DNA of 44,444 nt, from NCBI GenBank assembly GCA_963516475.1, contig CAUQBR010000013.1:1-44444 (forward strand), written 5' to 3'. The DNA comes from JABCPE02 sp963516475 (lineage in GTDB: Bacteria > Bacteroidota > Bacteroidia > Flavobacteriales > Weeksellaceae). The position numbers were made by a program, and so were the translations under genes. Under the pieces are notes generated by a model. The model searched no databases, was not told where the DNA came from, and was given only the letters and a program-made list of their open reading frames with translations. This document shows, piece by piece, positions 1-7,683 of the stretch (position 1 is the first letter of the stretch; the number at the start of each line of letters is the position of its first letter).

Positions 1-1
1 T

Positions 2-886
2 ATGAATAAAATTACCAATGATATATTCTTATTATATGGTTCTTTTTATACAAAACTAGGAGAAGAAGATAGAAGCACTTTGAGTGCAAGTATCTATTAC
101 TTTAATATGGGAACAGTAGATTTGTCTAGAATCGTAGGAGGTGTTGCAGTAAGTGAAGGACAATCTAAACCTAATGAATTCTCTATTGATTTAGCCTACG
201 CTCTGAAACTTTCTGAAAGTTTTTCAATGGCGGTTACGGGTAGATATATCCGTTCAGACTTGTCTAGTTTGGGACAAAGCAGTAGCACATTACAAGCAGC
301 CAATACATTTGCTGTAGACATTGCTGGATATTACCAATCTCCTAAAATGCAAAGTTTTGGTGAGAAAGAAGGTAGAGTAAGAGGTGGTTTTGCAATTCAA
401 AATGTAGGACCAAAACTTAACTATAGTAAAAGTATAGATTCTAAGTCTTATCTTCCTACCATTGCAAGATTGGGGGCAGGATATGATTTATTTCTTGATG
501 GAGAAAATCGTTTGGGACTTACTTTAGAAGCATCTAAACTATTAGTTCCAGGAGGAGAAGCTGTTGTAGATCCAGTTACTAATAGAGTTTCTTATTCATA
601 TCCTGATGTAAGTGTAATCAATGGTATGGGGAAATCTTTTAGCAATAAGAAAAGTATAATGTACAGCATCGCTGCTGATTATTCATATAATGATACTTTT
701 GATATAAGAACAGGATACTTCCATGAAAGTGCTGAGCAAGGAGGAAGACAATTTGCTACTATAGGTGTAGGGTTGAAATACAAATCTTTTGGACTTGATG
801 TTTCTTACCTTATCAATACAGCTAAAATTAATAATGCATTGGATAACACACTCAGATTTGGACTTGTTTGGGATATCAGTGAATAA
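2..886 (+). CDS. porV: Type IX secretion system outer membrane protein PorV (5'-truncated)
   Basis: The visible 294 residues are the C-terminal part of a beta-barrel protein of the PorV/LptO (FadL-like) family, which in the type IX secretion system shuttles secreted cargo to the PorU sortase on the cell surface. Alternating amphipathic strands fill the sequence (for example GLKYKSFGLDVSYLI near the end) and it closes with a barrel-type strand, RFGLVWDISE. Family members are roughly 380-400 residues, so about 90-100 N-terminal residues including the signal peptide lie left of the window; the Met at base 2 is simply the first in-frame Met and is probably not the start. No other T9SS gene is visible here; porU is the usual upstream neighbour in Bacteroidota. 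The assignment rests on recalled family resemblance without alignment. Confidence 0.85.
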   Translation: MNKITNDIFLLYGSFYTKLGEEDRSTLSASIYYFNMGTVDLSRIVGGVAVSEGQSKPNEFSIDLAYALKLSESFSMAVTGRYIRSDLSSLGQSSSTLQAANTFAVDIAGYYQSPKMQSFGEKEGRVRGGFAIQNVGPKLNYSKSIDSKSYLPTIARLGAGYDLFLDGENRLGLTLEASKLLVPGGEAVVDPVTNRVSYSYPDVSVINGMGKSFSNKKSIMYSIAADYSYNDTFDIRTGYFHESAEQGGRQFATIGVGLKYKSFGLDVSYLINTAKINNALDNTLRFGLVWDISE

Positions 887-905
887 AAAAACAAATTTCA
901 TAAAT

Positions 906-941
906 AAAAATAGCATCACAAAATGGTGCTATTTTTTTATT
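906..941. terminator. Bidirectional terminator between porV and the phosphopantetheinyl transferase gene
   Basis: Arms 906-917 and 925-936 pair over 12 bases (one G-T pair) around the loop ACAAAAT. An A-run precedes and a T-run follows the stem, so it can end transcription from both convergent genes. Confidence 0.85.
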
Positions 942-1560
942 CTTCTTCTGTTATTGCAAGATAATAATTTTCAATTTTCTCTAAATAAGCTAAGAATTTA
1001 TCTTCTTTATCCTTATCAAAAACCTTACATTTTATTTTAGAAAATTTATCCAAAAGAAATTCATCAACTACATAAAACTCCTTAAAAGACCATTGTTTCG
1101 AGGAATGTATTTTGAATAAAGCCTCTTTTATACACCAAATAGCCGTCAGATGTTCTATCCCTGATTCTACCTTGCCGAGCCAATCTATTTCTGTAAGATG
1201 CAGGAATTTGTGTTTGATTTTATCAATTCTATCTTTTACCTGCTCTATATCCACTCCTATTTTTTTTTCAGAAATGGCTAAAACCGCGTAAGGAAAAGAA
1301 TGACTGACCGACACGAACTTATCAAATGGCTCTAAATAAGGTTGCCCATTTTCATAGTATCTGATTTTATGGTTAGGCAGTATTTTTTTAAGCATTTGCC
1401 TTACCATTTGTTTCTCTATCAGTCTTTTAGGCGATTTTTGCTTTAAATTTTCAAATTCTTTTTCATCCAAAATCAAATCAGCAGAAAATTCTTCTTCATC
1501 TGAATATTTCCAAATCAAAATTTGAGTCTGCTCTGATATTATTTCCTTAAAAATAGGCAT
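937..1560 (-). CDS. 4'-phosphopantetheinyl transferase superfamily protein (Sfp type)
   Basis: This 207-residue cytoplasmic protein carries the Sfp-family hallmarks GVDIE (residues 102-106, magnesium ligands) and WCIKEALFK (142-150, the WxxKEA motif), plus the substrate-side motif FVSVSHS (82-88). Such enzymes move the phosphopantetheine arm of CoA onto a conserved serine of an acyl carrier or peptidyl carrier protein. The length fits the two-pseudodomain Sfp class better than the short AcpS class. It follows the M14 peptidase gene on the same strand by 13 bases, so the two are probably cotranscribed. No polyketide or peptide synthetase gene is nearby, so the housekeeping ACP may be its substrate; that is inference. 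Confidence 0.88.
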   Translation of the reverse strand: MPIFKEIISEQTQILIWKYSDEEEFSADLILDEKEFENLKQKSPKRLIEKQMVRQMLKKILPNHKIRYYENGQPYLEPFDKFVSVSHSFPYAVLAISEKKIGVDIEQVKDRIDKIKHKFLHLTEIDWLGKVESGIEHLTAIWCIKEALFKIHSSKQWSFKEFYVVDEFLLDKFSKIKCKVFDKDKEDKFLAYLEKIENYYLAITEEE

Positions 1561-1573
1561 TATTCATTAAAAT

Positions 1574-2695
1574 TTAAATTATCTGAAACTCCACAGGAGC
1601 ATCTATTTTAGGATATTTTTTATCGCAAACAAATTTCTTACCTGTGCAGTCTATCTCCTTCCAGCCTTTCTTTTTCCCAAGATCTCCCACTTCCGCCACA
1701 TAAGGGACAAATTCTATCTCTTCATTCGCTTCGGTCTTAATTTCTTTATACTGGACCGCAATATCCAAAACACATTCAAAATCAGTATTTAAACTCACAT
1801 TTCTGTATATAATATCATAGTGAGACTCTTTATTTTCTGGAATTTCAAAATAACTTTCATAGTCAGACACCTCTCCCTTCAAATTCCCTATCGCCTGTAA
1901 CGCAAAAAACAAAGCTTTCGTGTAAAATTCTCTCGTTTTTTCTCTTTTATAATCATCAATAAAATGCCCACCCTCAAATAAAACCACAGGAATTCCTGTT
2001 TTCATAAAATTATCTCCCGAAGATGTAGGGTAAAAAGTATCCGTGTAACGCCCTATATTATTAGGAATTTCAGGTTTTAATTGTTGATAAATCTCAGCAA
2101 TCACAGCCATACTTTTCTTTCTATTTTCTGTCAAATTCCTATCAACATCCTCTGATGGCGAAAGAAAAGAAAGCGTAGCAGGATTCTCAAAATCAGTACT
2201 AAAAATAGTCCTCTGTTCGTGCAGGTTTAGGGCATAATCATATTTTTTAGAGAAAGCCTGTTTTTTCAAAATTTTCATCTCTATGCTGGACTCTTTTAGA
2301 AAATCTCTATTGATATCTATTTCTAAAATATTCCTTCTTGTCCAAATCTCTGAGCCATCAGGATTAAGCATAAAAATAAAATCCAAACGAATTTTATCCC
2401 AAAAATCAGCCACAGGATTTTCTTCTAACGAAGTCAATAGATCCAGCATCGCCAAAGTTGCATTGCTTTCATTTCCGTGCATCTGTGACCAAGCCAGCAC
2501 AGAAATATTTCCTTTCCCTTTAGAAAAAAGATAAATAGGTTTCCCTAAAGTTGATTTTCCTATTTCTTGAATTTCCGCGCCATAATTCTCTTCTAAGTAT
2601 AAAAACAATTTTTTAGGAGAAATGTAGCGATTTGGGAAGTTTACATTTTTAAAATATTTAAACAGCATATTTTGTTGTCTTGAAAATTTCTGCAA
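1574..2695 (-). CDS. M14-family zinc metallocarboxypeptidase
   Basis: A 373-residue protein of the zinc carboxypeptidase M14 family. The zinc site is visible as HGNE (His73, Glu76) and His159 in NLHEQ; NPDG (111-114), the arginine-rich WTRRN (118-122) and NRDF (129-132) form the substrate-binding part, and the catalytic glutamate is probably Glu241 in LFEGGH. No signal peptide is seen, so it should act in the cytoplasm, perhaps on muropeptides or other small peptides. An alternative start at Met10 (2668) would trim nine residues. A TACATTTG -7 box at 2724-2717 lies about 22 bases upstream of the chosen start. It is first in a likely two-gene operon with the downstream phosphopantetheinyl transferase. 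Confidence 0.85.
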   Translation of the reverse strand: MQKFSRQQNMLFKYFKNVNFPNRYISPKKLFLYLEENYGAEIQEIGKSTLGKPIYLFSKGKGNISVLAWSQMHGNESNATLAMLDLLTSLEENPVADFWDKIRLDFIFMLNPDGSEIWTRRNILEIDINRDFLKESSIEMKILKKQAFSKKYDYALNLHEQRTIFSTDFENPATLSFLSPSEDVDRNLTENRKKSMAVIAEIYQQLKPEIPNNIGRYTDTFYPTSSGDNFMKTGIPVVLFEGGHFIDDYKREKTREFYTKALFFALQAIGNLKGEVSDYESYFEIPENKESHYDIIYRNVSLNTDFECVLDIAVQYKEIKTEANEEIEFVPYVAEVGDLGKKKGWKEIDCTGKKFVCDKKYPKIDAPVEFQII

Positions 2696-2716
2696 AAATA
2701 CAATAATTTTACTTTA

Positions 2717-2724
2717 CAAATGTA
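2717..2724 (-). promoter_or_regulatory. -7 promoter box for the M14 peptidase gene
   Basis: The minus strand reads TACATTTG, matching the Bacteroidota TAnnTTTG consensus, 22 bases before the start codon. It lies inside an imperfect palindrome of the TTTACA-N2-TGTAAA type (2713-2726) that recurs upstream of terC and the XRE gene. Confidence 0.5.
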
Positions 2725-3016
2725 TACAAGAACACTAGTGTTTGCAATCCGTTTCTGTCAATTTGTCAGTATATAAAATTGTTAATTACATTTTATTTAA
2801 TCAAATTTTATTATTTATTATAAATCAGATTTTTATGGATTTTATATAATGTTGTTTTTAACTTTAGTTTAATTCTTAAAGTATGTGTTTTTTAGGGTTT
2901 TTGAATAAAACATTTGTAAAACTCATATATTTACTTTTGTGCTAAAATCTACTATTTACATTTGTTATCTTGAATCATTTTTTATTCAATATATTTGCGA
3001 AATAAGCTTTGTAACA
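2725..3016. other. AT-rich divergent intergenic region
   Basis: The gap of about 320 bases between the M14 gene and terC holds no convincing gene. It contains a perfect 12-base palindrome AACACTAGTGTT at 2731-2742, two TTTACA-N2-TGTAAA-like sites (2907-2920 and 2955-2968) and the terC promoter (2970-2997). A possible upstream extension of the terC reading frame back to 2939 crosses that promoter and is therefore not taken as coding. Confidence 0.6.
2970..2997 (+). promoter_or_regulatory. terC promoter
   Basis: TTG at 2970-2972 and TATATTTG at 2990-2997 are 17 bases apart, a good match to the Flavobacteria promoter. Transcription would begin near 3002, which favours translation from the ATG at 3017 over the TTG at 2939. 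Confidence 0.6.
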
Positions 3017-4060
3017 ATGTCAAACGAGATTATATTTTTAGTAAGTTTTTTATTATTTATTGGTTTAATATTAGCATCAGATTTAGGCGTTTTCGCTAAA
3101 AAAACTGGAAACATCAGCTTAAAGCAAGCTGGGTTTATGAGTTTTTTCATGATATTTATTTCTGTAGTTTTTTATTTTATGTTGGTCAGTTATGGTCACC
3201 TACTCCACGGCATTGACAGTATGGAAAAACTACAATACATTATAAATAAGAACTCTCATCCAGTGGATGTGATTCCTAATAATCTAGAACATAGTATTCA
3301 GCTGTATAATATGAATTTAGGGCTTGAATACATGACAGGATACATCGTGGAAAAAGCCCTTTCTGTGGATAATATTTTTGTAATTGTTCTTATATTCACT
3401 GCCTTTAATGTAGAAAAGGAGAACTATCACAGGGTTTTATTTTGGGGAGTTTTAGGGGCTATTGTGATGCGTTTTATTTTCATTTTCATAGGAGCAGCCC
3501 TGATTACTAAGTTTAGCTGGATTATGTATATTTTTGGAGGTTTCCTTATTTTCACAGGTGCAAAAATGTTTATGCCAGAGGATGAGGAGAAAATAGACAC
3601 TGAAAACCACCCTGTCGTAAAGTTTGCAAATAGATTTTTCAAGGTTCATAACCAATTTGTAGACAATAAATTTTTTATAACAATAGAGGGTGTAAGAAAA
3701 ATAACTCCACTATTTCTTGTTTTGATTATTATAGAATTTACAGATCTTATCTTTGCAGTGGATTCCATTCCAGCTATTTTCTCAGTAACCAAAGATCCAT
3801 ATATCGTATTTTTCTCCAATATTTTTGCCATCTTTGGACTTCGTTCTATGTTCTTTTTATTGGCTGGAATTATCGATAAGTTTAAATATTTAAAAATCGG
3901 ATTAGCTTTTTTATTAGTTTTCATTGGACTGAAAATGATTTTACATTCGTACTTAAATGAATGGGGCTTCACTACATCTCATTCTTTGATGATAATTTTA
4001 GGAATTTTGAGTGTAAGTATTTTTGCATCATTATTAGCTCCAGATAAAAAATCAAAATAA
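3017..4060 (+). CDS. TerC/Alx-family integral membrane protein
   Basis: A 347-residue polytopic membrane protein of the TerC family. The two internally repeated signatures are visible: VEKALSVDNIFV (about residues 111-122) in the first half and IEFTDLIFAVDSIPAI in the second, whose acidic residues lie within membrane helices. Relatives include Alx and YceF/MeeY, linked to manganese export and to alkaline or metal stress; original TerC belongs to tellurite-resistance clusters. Which ion this one handles cannot be read from the sequence. The ATG at 3017 is chosen because the promoter lies between it and the further upstream in-frame start. The shared palindromes upstream of this gene and the next suggest the downstream XRE protein may regulate it. 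Confidence 0.88.
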   Translation: MSNEIIFLVSFLLFIGLILASDLGVFAKKTGNISLKQAGFMSFFMIFISVVFYFMLVSYGHLLHGIDSMEKLQYIINKNSHPVDVIPNNLEHSIQLYNMNLGLEYMTGYIVEKALSVDNIFVIVLIFTAFNVEKENYHRVLFWGVLGAIVMRFIFIFIGAALITKFSWIMYIFGGFLIFTGAKMFMPEDEEKIDTENHPVVKFANRFFKVHNQFVDNKFFITIEGVRKITPLFLVLIIIEFTDLIFAVDSIPAIFSVTKDPYIVFFSNIFAIFGLRSMFFLLAGIIDKFKYLKIGLAFLLVFIGLKMILHSYLNEWGFTTSHSLMIILGILSVSIFASLLAPDKKSK

Positions 4061-4115
4061 ATTCTAAAAAATATTTTTACAAATAAATAGTTCAGAATTT
4101 ATTAATAATGAATAG

Positions 4116-4208
4116 TTTACAAAGTTAGTTACAAATGTAACAAGGGTAAAAATTAAATAATTTACAAATGTTTTTACAAGTGTAAAATATATTTTTTACA
4201 TTTGTGTA
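4116..4208. promoter_or_regulatory. Cluster of TTTACA-N2-TGTAAA palindromes upstream of the XRE gene
   Basis: Within 93 bases lie a half-site (4116-4121), a perfect 6-2-6 palindrome GTTACA-AA-TGTAAC (4128-4141), TTTACA-AA-TGTTTT (4161-4174), a perfect TTTACA-AG-TGTAAA (4173-4186) and TTTACA-TT-TGTGTA (4195-4208). The last contains a TACATTTG -7 box (4197-4204) that abuts the XRE start codon. Site 4161-4174 is the exact reverse complement of 2907-2920 upstream of terC. The layout fits operators for an autoregulated repressor; the binding protein is inferred. Confidence 0.6.
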
Positions 4209-4729
4209 TGGATTTAAACAGTCGAGTTCAAAAAATTATCAATTATTCTGAATTATCCTCTTCTGAATTTGCAGATGAAATAGGAGTTCAGCGGTCTAAT
4301 ATTTCTCATGTTCTTTCTGGAAGGAACAAACCTTCTCTTGATTTTCTAATGAAAATAAAAGATAGGTTTCCTGAAATACAGTGGGAATGGCTCATTGAAG
4401 GAAAAGGCTCAATGGTTTTTTCTGAAGATGAAGCAGCCTCTACTCCTTCTTCCTATTCATTAGAGGAAAGTAAAATAAATGATGATGAACCTATAATTAC
4501 AGGGCTTTTCTCTATTCCATCTCAAGAAATGGATGAAAACACAAAACAAGAAGAAGAGAAATCTGAAATTTCGGAACCAATACAATATAATAATATAGTA
4601 GAAAATACTCCTGAAATTTCAAAAAACAAAAATATTTCAGAAACAGAAGCTCCTGCCGAAAAGGGTAACAACATAAAAAAAATCGTTTTCTTTTATGAAA
4701 ATGGAAAATTTGAAGTTTTTGAGCCTTAA
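4208..4729 (+). CDS. XRE-family helix-turn-helix transcriptional regulator
   Basis: A 173-residue protein with an N-terminal Cro/CI-type helix-turn-helix at about residues 18-40 (SEFADEIGVQRSNISHVLSG) followed by the usual helix and WEWLIEGKG. Residues 72-150 are acidic, low-complexity and probably disordered. The end (KKIVFFYENGKFEVFEP) resembles the conserved C-terminal tail of related Flavobacteria XRE proteins. ATG 4208 is preferred to the in-frame TTG at 4202, which lies within the -7 box. Because that box ends at 4204, the message would be leaderless or nearly so. The dense array of palindromes upstream suggests autoregulation and possible control of terC. The target assignment is inference. 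Confidence 0.85.
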   Translation: MDLNSRVQKIINYSELSSSEFADEIGVQRSNISHVLSGRNKPSLDFLMKIKDRFPEIQWEWLIEGKGSMVFSEDEAASTPSSYSLEESKINDDEPIITGLFSIPSQEMDENTKQEEEKSEISEPIQYNNIVENTPEISKNKNISETEAPAEKGNNIKKIVFFYENGKFEVFEP

Positions 4730-4744
4730 TTTTTGCTAACAATA

Positions 4745-4775
4745 TTTGGCTATATAATTTTTTTTATTAAATTTG
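4745..4775 (+). promoter_or_regulatory. rplS promoter
   Basis: TTTG at 4745-4748 and TAAATTTG at 4768-4775 are separated by 19 bases, a near-ideal Bacteroidota promoter. The predicted start near 4780 leaves a leader of about 70 bases. Confidence 0.75.
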
Positions 4776-4778
4776 CAC

Positions 4779-4848
4779 CTCGTTAATCAACCTCTGACGA
4801 GAGCCGTGTATGTTGTTTGACTTTAAACCTTTTATTTATTTATAAAAA
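4779..4848 (+). promoter_or_regulatory. rplS 5' leader with hairpin, candidate L19 ribosomal leader
   Basis: The leader starts with CTCGT (4779-4783) that can pair with ACGAG (4797-4801) around a 13-base loop, followed by GAGCCGTG and an AT-rich run to the start codon. Structured leaders upstream of rplS have been described in Flavobacteria as presumed autoregulatory RNAs; membership here is inferred from position and the small stem only. Confidence 0.45.
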
Positions 4849-5196
4849 ATGGATTTAATTAAGTATGTTCAGGACAAATACATTACAAAAAAAGAGTTTC
4901 CTGAATTCAAAGCTGGTGATTCTATCACTGTTTATTATGAAATTAAAGAAGGACAGAAAACAAGAACTCAGTTCTTCAAAGGAGTGGTTATTCAGTTAAG
5001 AGGAACTGGAGCTACTAAAACCTTCACTATCAGAAAAATGAGTGGAGATGTAGGTGTAGAAAGAGTATTCCCTATCAACATGCCTGCTCTACAAAAAATA
5101 GAAGTTGATAAGAGAGGTAAAGTTAGAAGAGCTAGAATCTACTACTTCAGAAGCCTTAGAGGTAAAAAAGCAAGAATCAAAGGTAGAGGTTTCTAA
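4849..5196 (+). CDS. rplS: 50S ribosomal protein L19
   Basis: 115 residues, the normal length for bL19, which sits at the 30S-50S interface. Typical features are FKAGDSITVYYEIKEG near the N-terminus, FKGVVIQLRG in the middle, and the basic end ARIYYFRSLRGKKARIKGRG. It is a single-gene unit here: a strong promoter and structured leader precede it and a strong terminator follows. trmD and rimM, which neighbour rplS in many other bacteria, are absent. Confidence 0.98.
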   Translation: MDLIKYVQDKYITKKEFPEFKAGDSITVYYEIKEGQKTRTQFFKGVVIQLRGTGATKTFTIRKMSGDVGVERVFPINMPALQKIEVDKRGKVRRARIYYFRSLRGKKARIKGRGF

Positions 5197-5214
5197 TCTA
5201 AACCTTAGACATAA

Positions 5215-5247
5215 TAAAAAAGCCCATGAAATTCATGGGTTTTTTTA
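5215..5247. terminator. Bidirectional terminator between rplS and phoH
   Basis: CCCATGAA (5223-5230) pairs with TTCATGGG (5232-5239 region), flanked by an A-run on the left and a seven-base T-run on the right. It serves both convergent genes. Confidence 0.85.
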
Positions 5248-6192
5248 TTTCTTTTCACTTTGGTTATACGCCAAAATTATTTTTTTCACGATAGGATGCC
5301 TTACTACATCAGATTCATTCAGGTGTATAAATCCTATTTCTTCCACATTTCGGAGGATTTTCATAGCTTCCTGTAATCCAGACTGTTGATTTTTAGGCAA
5401 ATCTATCTGGCTAGGGTCTCCAGTAATGATAAATTTAGCATTCATTCCCATTCTTGTAAGAAACATTTTCATCTGCGAATGAGTTGTATTTTGGGCTTCA
5501 TCTAAAATTACAAAAGCATCATCCAAGGTTCTCCCTCTCATAAAAGCAAGCGGCGCCACTTCTATGACTCTTTTTTCTATAAAATTTTCCAATCTTTCAT
5601 GTGGAATCATATCACGGAGAGCATCATATAACGGCTGTAAATATGGATCCAGTTTTTCCTTCAAATCCCCTGGAAGAAACCCTAGGCTCTCTCCTGCCTC
5701 CACGGCTGGCCTTGTAAGAATGATGCGTTTTACATTTTTTTCTTTAAGGGCTTTTACCGCCAGAGCTACACTCGTGTAAGTTTTCCCTGTTCCCGCAGGA
5801 CCAATAGCAAAAACCATATCCTTTTTTTCGGATTCCTTGACTAATTTTTTCAGATTAGTCGTTTTTGCCTTTATTATTTTTCCATTAACACCTTTTACAA
5901 TGATGTCTTGGTCGAAAATCAGCTGTTTTTCAGTTTCATCTTTTATACTCAAAATATTTTCTACATCTTTTAGCTCTATTGTATGATGATTCTGAATAAA
6001 TTTTACAATATCATCCAGTTTTTGCTCTAAAATATCCAATGCCTGCTGATTTCCAGCCGCAAAGATATAACTGTCACGACCTGTAATTTTTAGGGTCGGG
6101 AATGTAGATTTTATCAAGTTAAAATATTGATTTTGAACACCATAAAAGGTTTTAGTGTCAATGTCTTTTATTTCGTAATTTAATTCAAACAT
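5245..6192 (-). CDS. phoH: PhoH-like P-loop ATPase
   Basis: A 315-residue PhoH/YbeZ-type protein. Residues 1-110 are the N-terminal KH-like region; the ATPase part has Walker A GPAGTGKT (131-138), Walker B FVILDEAQN (227-235) and the family stretch ITGDPSQIDLP (256-266). These cytoplasmic ATPases are linked to RNA metabolism and ribosome maturation, often with the YbeY endoribonuclease, which is not encoded nearby. The gene is divergent from the SAM hydroxide adenosyltransferase with a 74-base intergenic region holding opposed -7 boxes. The symbol follows common family usage; YbeZ/PhoL would be an equally valid name. Confidence 0.93.
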   Translation of the reverse strand: MFELNYEIKDIDTKTFYGVQNQYFNLIKSTFPTLKITGRDSYIFAAGNQQALDILEQKLDDIVKFIQNHHTIELKDVENILSIKDETEKQLIFDQDIIVKGVNGKIIKAKTTNLKKLVKESEKKDMVFAIGPAGTGKTYTSVALAVKALKEKNVKRIILTRPAVEAGESLGFLPGDLKEKLDPYLQPLYDALRDMIPHERLENFIEKRVIEVAPLAFMRGRTLDDAFVILDEAQNTTHSQMKMFLTRMGMNAKFIITGDPSQIDLPKNQQSGLQEAMKILRNVEEIGFIHLNESDVVRHPIVKKIILAYNQSEKK

Positions 6193-6227
6193 TTATTTTT
6201 TATTAAAGATTTATTGTTTTAAATATC

Positions 6228-6248
6228 CAAAAATAAGCAATATCTTTG
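6228..6248. promoter_or_regulatory. Divergent -7 boxes of phoH and the SAM hydroxide adenosyltransferase
   Basis: CAAAAATA at 6228-6235 is TATTTTTG on the minus strand, about 35 bases before phoH. TATCTTTG at 6241-6248 on the plus strand is 18 bases before the other gene. The -7 boxes are only five bases apart, so the two promoters overlap and probably compete. Confidence 0.5.
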
Positions 6249-6266
6249 TAAAATAGAAAAAATACG

Positions 6267-7091
6267 ATGTCGATTATTACACTTACTACAGATTTAGGGA
6301 CGAAAGACCACAAAGTTGCAAGCATTAAAGGAAGTATTCTCAGTTTGGAGAAGAATGTTCCTATTGTAGATATTACGCATCATATTGAGCCTCACGACAT
6401 AATACAGACCGCATACATTGTCAGAAACTCTTATTCGCATTTTCCGAAAAGGAGCATCCACATGATTGCAGTGGATTGTTTTTATCATAAAGATAGAAAA
6501 TTTTTAGTTTTAGAAGCGAACGGACATTACTTCATAATGCCTGATAATGGGCTTTTTAGCTTAATTTTTCCAGAGATTAAACCTGAAAAAATTTATGAAA
6601 TTTCTCACAATGCGTCTGATGATGATAGAGTATTCACGCCCATAGATATTTTTGTACCTGTGGCTGTACATTTGTACAAAGGAAATGACACAAAACTTAT
6701 AGGAAAGCAAATCAAAAGTATAAAAGAAGTGGTTTTCCCAAAACCTAACTACAATGAAGCCCAAAAAATGATTGCGGGAGAAATAGTCTATATCGACCAT
6801 TTTGGGAATGCTGTTTCTAATATCAGCAAGGAAATTTTTGAAAAACATCTTTCAGGAAACCAAAATTTTACAGTAAAATTTAGGGAATGCTCGATGAAAA
6901 ATATAGTCAAAAAACATACTGATATTATCACAGATTGGGAAAAGGAAAATCTTTTCTTGGCGAAAGAATTGGCTTTATTCAACGAGGCTGATTTGCTGGA
7001 AATTGCCATGTACAAAGGCAGTAAGACCAACGGAGCCGCTCCTCTGATGGGACTAAATATCGGTGAAAAAATATATGTTGAATTTAGCTGA
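6267..7091 (+). CDS. SAM hydroxide adenosyltransferase (DUF62 / chlorinase-fluorinase superfamily)
   Basis: A 274-residue protein of the S-adenosyl-L-methionine hydroxide adenosyltransferase family, which uses water to split SAM into adenosine and methionine. Seen in the sequence: N-terminal LTTDLGTKD with the substrate-binding aspartate, VDITHHIEPHDI, FIMPDNGLFS and, in the C-terminal domain, DHFGNAVSNI. Housekeeping members of this length are not halogenases; no chlorinase or fluorinase loop is evident. It is a single-gene unit from its own promoter and ends only two bases from the stop of the convergent DUF1599 gene, with no hairpin terminator between them. Confidence 0.9.
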   Translation: MSIITLTTDLGTKDHKVASIKGSILSLEKNVPIVDITHHIEPHDIIQTAYIVRNSYSHFPKRSIHMIAVDCFYHKDRKFLVLEANGHYFIMPDNGLFSLIFPEIKPEKIYEISHNASDDDRVFTPIDIFVPVAVHLYKGNDTKLIGKQIKSIKEVVFPKPNYNEAQKMIAGEIVYIDHFGNAVSNISKEIFEKHLSGNQNFTVKFRECSMKNIVKKHTDIITDWEKENLFLAKELALFNEADLLEIAMYKGSKTNGAAPLMGLNIGEKIYVEFS

Positions 7092-7093
7092 TT

Positions 7094-7636
7094 CTATTTT
7101 TCGGATAATTTTATAAGGCAGAAAACTGCATAATTCAGCATATCAAAATAGTTGGCTTCTAGACCTTCGGATACCAATGTTTTGCCTTCGTTATCTTCTA
7201 TCTGTTTTGTTCTCAATATTTTTTGATAAATCAAATCAGTCATTGAGCTGATCCTCATATCACGCCAAACTTCACCATAATCGTGATTTTTCTTCTCCAT
7301 CAAGTCTCTTGCTTTTTGGATAAAATCATCATAAAGCGCCATAATTTCAGTTTTATCTTCTTTGCCTAAAACCTCTGAAACTCCCCTATCCAGCTGGATA
7401 AGAGCAATAACGGAATAATTTACAATCGCTATAAATCCCTCCTCTTCATCTTCATCTATCATCTTTTTGTCTGTCATTTGCAGAGTTCGGATTCTATTAA
7501 CTTTGATGTAAATTTGGTCCGTTACCGAACTGGGACGCAGCACCCGCCACGCAGCGCCATAATCTGCTAATTTTTTCTCAAAAAGATTTCTACAAACTGC
7601 AGAAAATTCATTATATTGATTTATAGTATGTTGCAT
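7094..7636 (-). CDS. DUF1599 domain-containing protein
   Basis: A 180-residue protein made of two tandem copies of the DUF1599 repeat. The first copy contains KKLADYGAAWRVLRPSSVTD and the second KKNHDYGEVWRDMRISSMTD, each followed by IYxKxxRxxx, so an internal duplication is evident. The function is unknown; the repeated acidic and histidine-free DYGxxW core has been compared with nucleotide pyrophosphatase-like folds, but I cannot establish that here. The ATG at 7636 is preferred to an upstream in-frame TTG at 7657. The gene diverges from folP, whose promoter lies between them; the neighbourhood suggests coregulation with folate synthesis only weakly. Confidence 0.85.
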   Translation of the reverse strand: MQHTINQYNEFSAVCRNLFEKKLADYGAAWRVLRPSSVTDQIYIKVNRIRTLQMTDKKMIDEDEEEGFIAIVNYSVIALIQLDRGVSEVLGKEDKTEIMALYDDFIQKARDLMEKKNHDYGEVWRDMRISSMTDLIYQKILRTKQIEDNEGKTLVSEGLEANYFDMLNYAVFCLIKLSEK

Positions 7637-7671
7637 TTTAATAAAATATTCGCCCAAAGATAAGAAATTAT

Positions 7672-7679
7672 TATTTTTG
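7672..7679 (+). promoter_or_regulatory. folP -7 box, nearly abutting the start codon
   Basis: TATTTTTG ends four bases before the folP ATG. If transcription starts the usual few bases downstream, the mRNA is leaderless. No convincing -33 TTG was found. Confidence 0.5.
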
Positions 7680-7683
7680 TAGT

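Noticed and set aside
2731..2742. Palindrome AACACTAGTGTT as an operator
   Set aside because: Perfect but single; without a second copy or a linked regulator it is recorded only as part of the intergenic region.
2939..3016. 26-codon N-terminal extension of the TerC-family protein
   Set aside because: It starts at a TTG and covers the promoter TATATTTG at 2990-2997; the family start fits the ATG at 3017.
6267..7091. Chlorinase or fluorinase function for the SAM-cleaving enzyme
   Set aside because: The sequence fits the widespread hydroxide-using housekeeping group and no halogenation genes are nearby.
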